From: Microbacterium halophytorum
Lineage (GTDB): Bacteria > Actinomycetota > Actinomycetes > Actinomycetales > Microbacteriaceae
Direction: 5' to 3'
DNA length: 64,000 nt
NCBI RefSeq assembly: GCF_002970975.1
Contig: NZ_PNFA01000006.1
Coordinates: 1 to 64,000, forward strand
Of this stretch, positions 63,301 through 64,000 are shown one piece after another (the first letter of the stretch is position 1; the number at the start of each line of letters is the position of its first letter). The translations under genes were made by a program, and so were the position numbers. A model generated the notes under the pieces. It saw only the letters and a program-made list of their open reading frames with translations. It had not been told where the DNA came from and did not search any database.

Positions 63301-64000
63301 GTGCGACTGCTGTCGATCGGGCTGCGCGAGGGCACCTACCCGGTGCTCAGCCGTGTTGGCTGGCAGGCCTGGGCGACCGAACGCGTGCTCGACGCGGCGC
63401 GCACGCTCCTCTTCCCGCTGTACGCCGGCCTGTTCACCCCGGTATGGCTCCGGATGCTCGGGGCGCGCGTCGGCAGGAACGTCGAGGCCTCGACGGTGCT
63501 GCTCATTCCGAGCCTCTCGCGCATCGACGACGGCGCGTTCCTCGCAGACGACACCATGGTGGCCTCCTACGAGCTGCACCGCGGTTGGCTGCGCGTCGGC
63601 AGGGTCCGGATCGGCAAGCGGGCGTTCCTCGGCAACTCAGGCATGGCGGCCCCCGGTCACCGGGTGCCGAAGAACTCCCTCGTCGCGGTGCTCTCGTCGG
63701 CGCCGACGAAGGCGAAGTCGGGCTCATCGTGGCTCGGCTCGCCGCCCGTGCGCCTGCGCCGCGTGTCGCAGGATGCCGACGACTCGCGCACGTACGACCC
63801 CGGTGCGGGCCTGCGCATCGCCCGCGGCCTGTGGGAGCTGTGCCGCATCGTCCCCGTCACGATCAGCTGCGGGCTCGGCCTCACGCTCATGTTCGTCCTG
63901 GCCTGGCTGTGGCAGGCGGTCGGCGGATGGTGGACGGCCGCGCTCGCGGGGGCCGTCATGCTCGTCGCCGGTGCCGTCGCCGCGCTCATCTCGACCGCCG
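60310..64000 (+). CDS. Pls/PosA-family non-ribosomal peptide synthetase-like protein (3' end beyond window)
   Basis: More than 1230 residues, open at the right edge. From the GTG: an adenylation domain ([30 protein letters not shown] near 257; [51 protein letters not shown]) and a carrier domain ([14 protein letters not shown], 4'-phosphopantetheine Ser 639). Membrane helices then alternate with left-handed beta-helix, acyltransferase-like segments ([33 protein letters not shown]). This is the epsilon-poly-lysine-synthetase-like Pls/PosA architecture; the product is unknown. Residues ~135-250 form an Ala/Asp/Pro-rich insertion in the adenylation domain with tandem DDAGDPAL repeats. Confidence 0.88.
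   Translation, partial: [1230 protein letters not shown]
60985..61056 (+). repeat. Three perfect 24-bp tandem repeats inside the Pls/PosA-type gene
   Basis: Units start at 60985, 61009 and 61033 and each encodes DDAGDPAL. They are identical at the DNA level, and a partial fourth unit follows at 61057. They sit just before the conserved FTSGSTG loop of the adenylation domain, at the end of a long linker. In-frame slippage would add or remove eight residues. Confidence 0.9.

Overview
The window is high-GC DNA (roughly 70% by eye) densely packed with genes that often start with GTG and overlap by a few bases. Gene order (xerC, M23-like peptidase, rpsB, tsf, pyrH, frr, cdsA; cysteine desulfurase, mnmA; ligA; gatCAB), a ClpS gene, a Pls/PosA-type synthetase and DivIVA-like repeats point to an actinobacterium, most likely Microbacteriaceae and probably Microbacterium or a close relative. 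The genus is an inference. No rRNA, tRNA or CRISPR array was seen.

Layout. 1-126: inner end of an IS3-family insertion sequence leaving the window on the left. 127-2530: xerC, tandem repeats, and a divergent M23-like protein that lacks a catalytic His. 2775-7295: translation and lipid housekeeping block (rpsB-tsf-pyrH-frr-cdsA) with a structured rpsB leader and a strong terminator after tsf. 7344-15857: DivIVA-motif protein, secreted transglycosylase-like protein with an MtrA-like site, small CxxC protein, hydrolase, AI-2E exporter family protein, a long membrane/lipoprotein hybrid, a thioredoxin-TPR protein and a cysteine desulfurase with a 60-residue insertion; mnmA follows. 17493-20792: a DUF4956 / VTC polyphosphate-polymerase-like / beta-helix lipoprotein cluster. 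21229-29497: a polyamine/iron-type ABC operon, then a sugar ABC operon with an epimerase. 29720-40191: LysR regulator, 2-hydroxyacid dehydrogenase, a translationally coupled pxpABC-SDR-RraA-aminotransferase operon, LacI regulator, and an SDR-idonate dehydrogenase pair. 40240-52045: ligA, putP, acyl-CoA ligase, gatCAB, dinB, a GerW-like protein and a small P-loop kinase. 52281-53642: an isolated MHS-type transporter with its own operator-like dyad. 54107-59995 (minus strand): a TPR protein overlapping an Hsp90-family gene, then metallopeptidase-clpS-DUF2017. 60310 to the right edge: a Pls/PosA-type synthetase, cut by the window.

How it fits together. The housekeeping genes form a conserved actinobacterial backbone. 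About 23 kb of accessory genes (17.2-40.2 kb) lies between mnmA and ligA, and most of it is transport and catabolism. The most coherent unit is the pxpABC operon: lactam opening, a transaminase and an RraA-type aldolase in one overlapping transcript suggest degradation of a 4-hydroxylated pyroglutamate-like compound to pyruvate plus a second oxo acid. The Hsp90-TPR pair and the DUF4956-VTC-lipoprotein cluster are the other units whose function is not obvious. A recurring -10 hexamer exactly 6-7 bases before many start codons suggests that leaderless mRNAs are common here.
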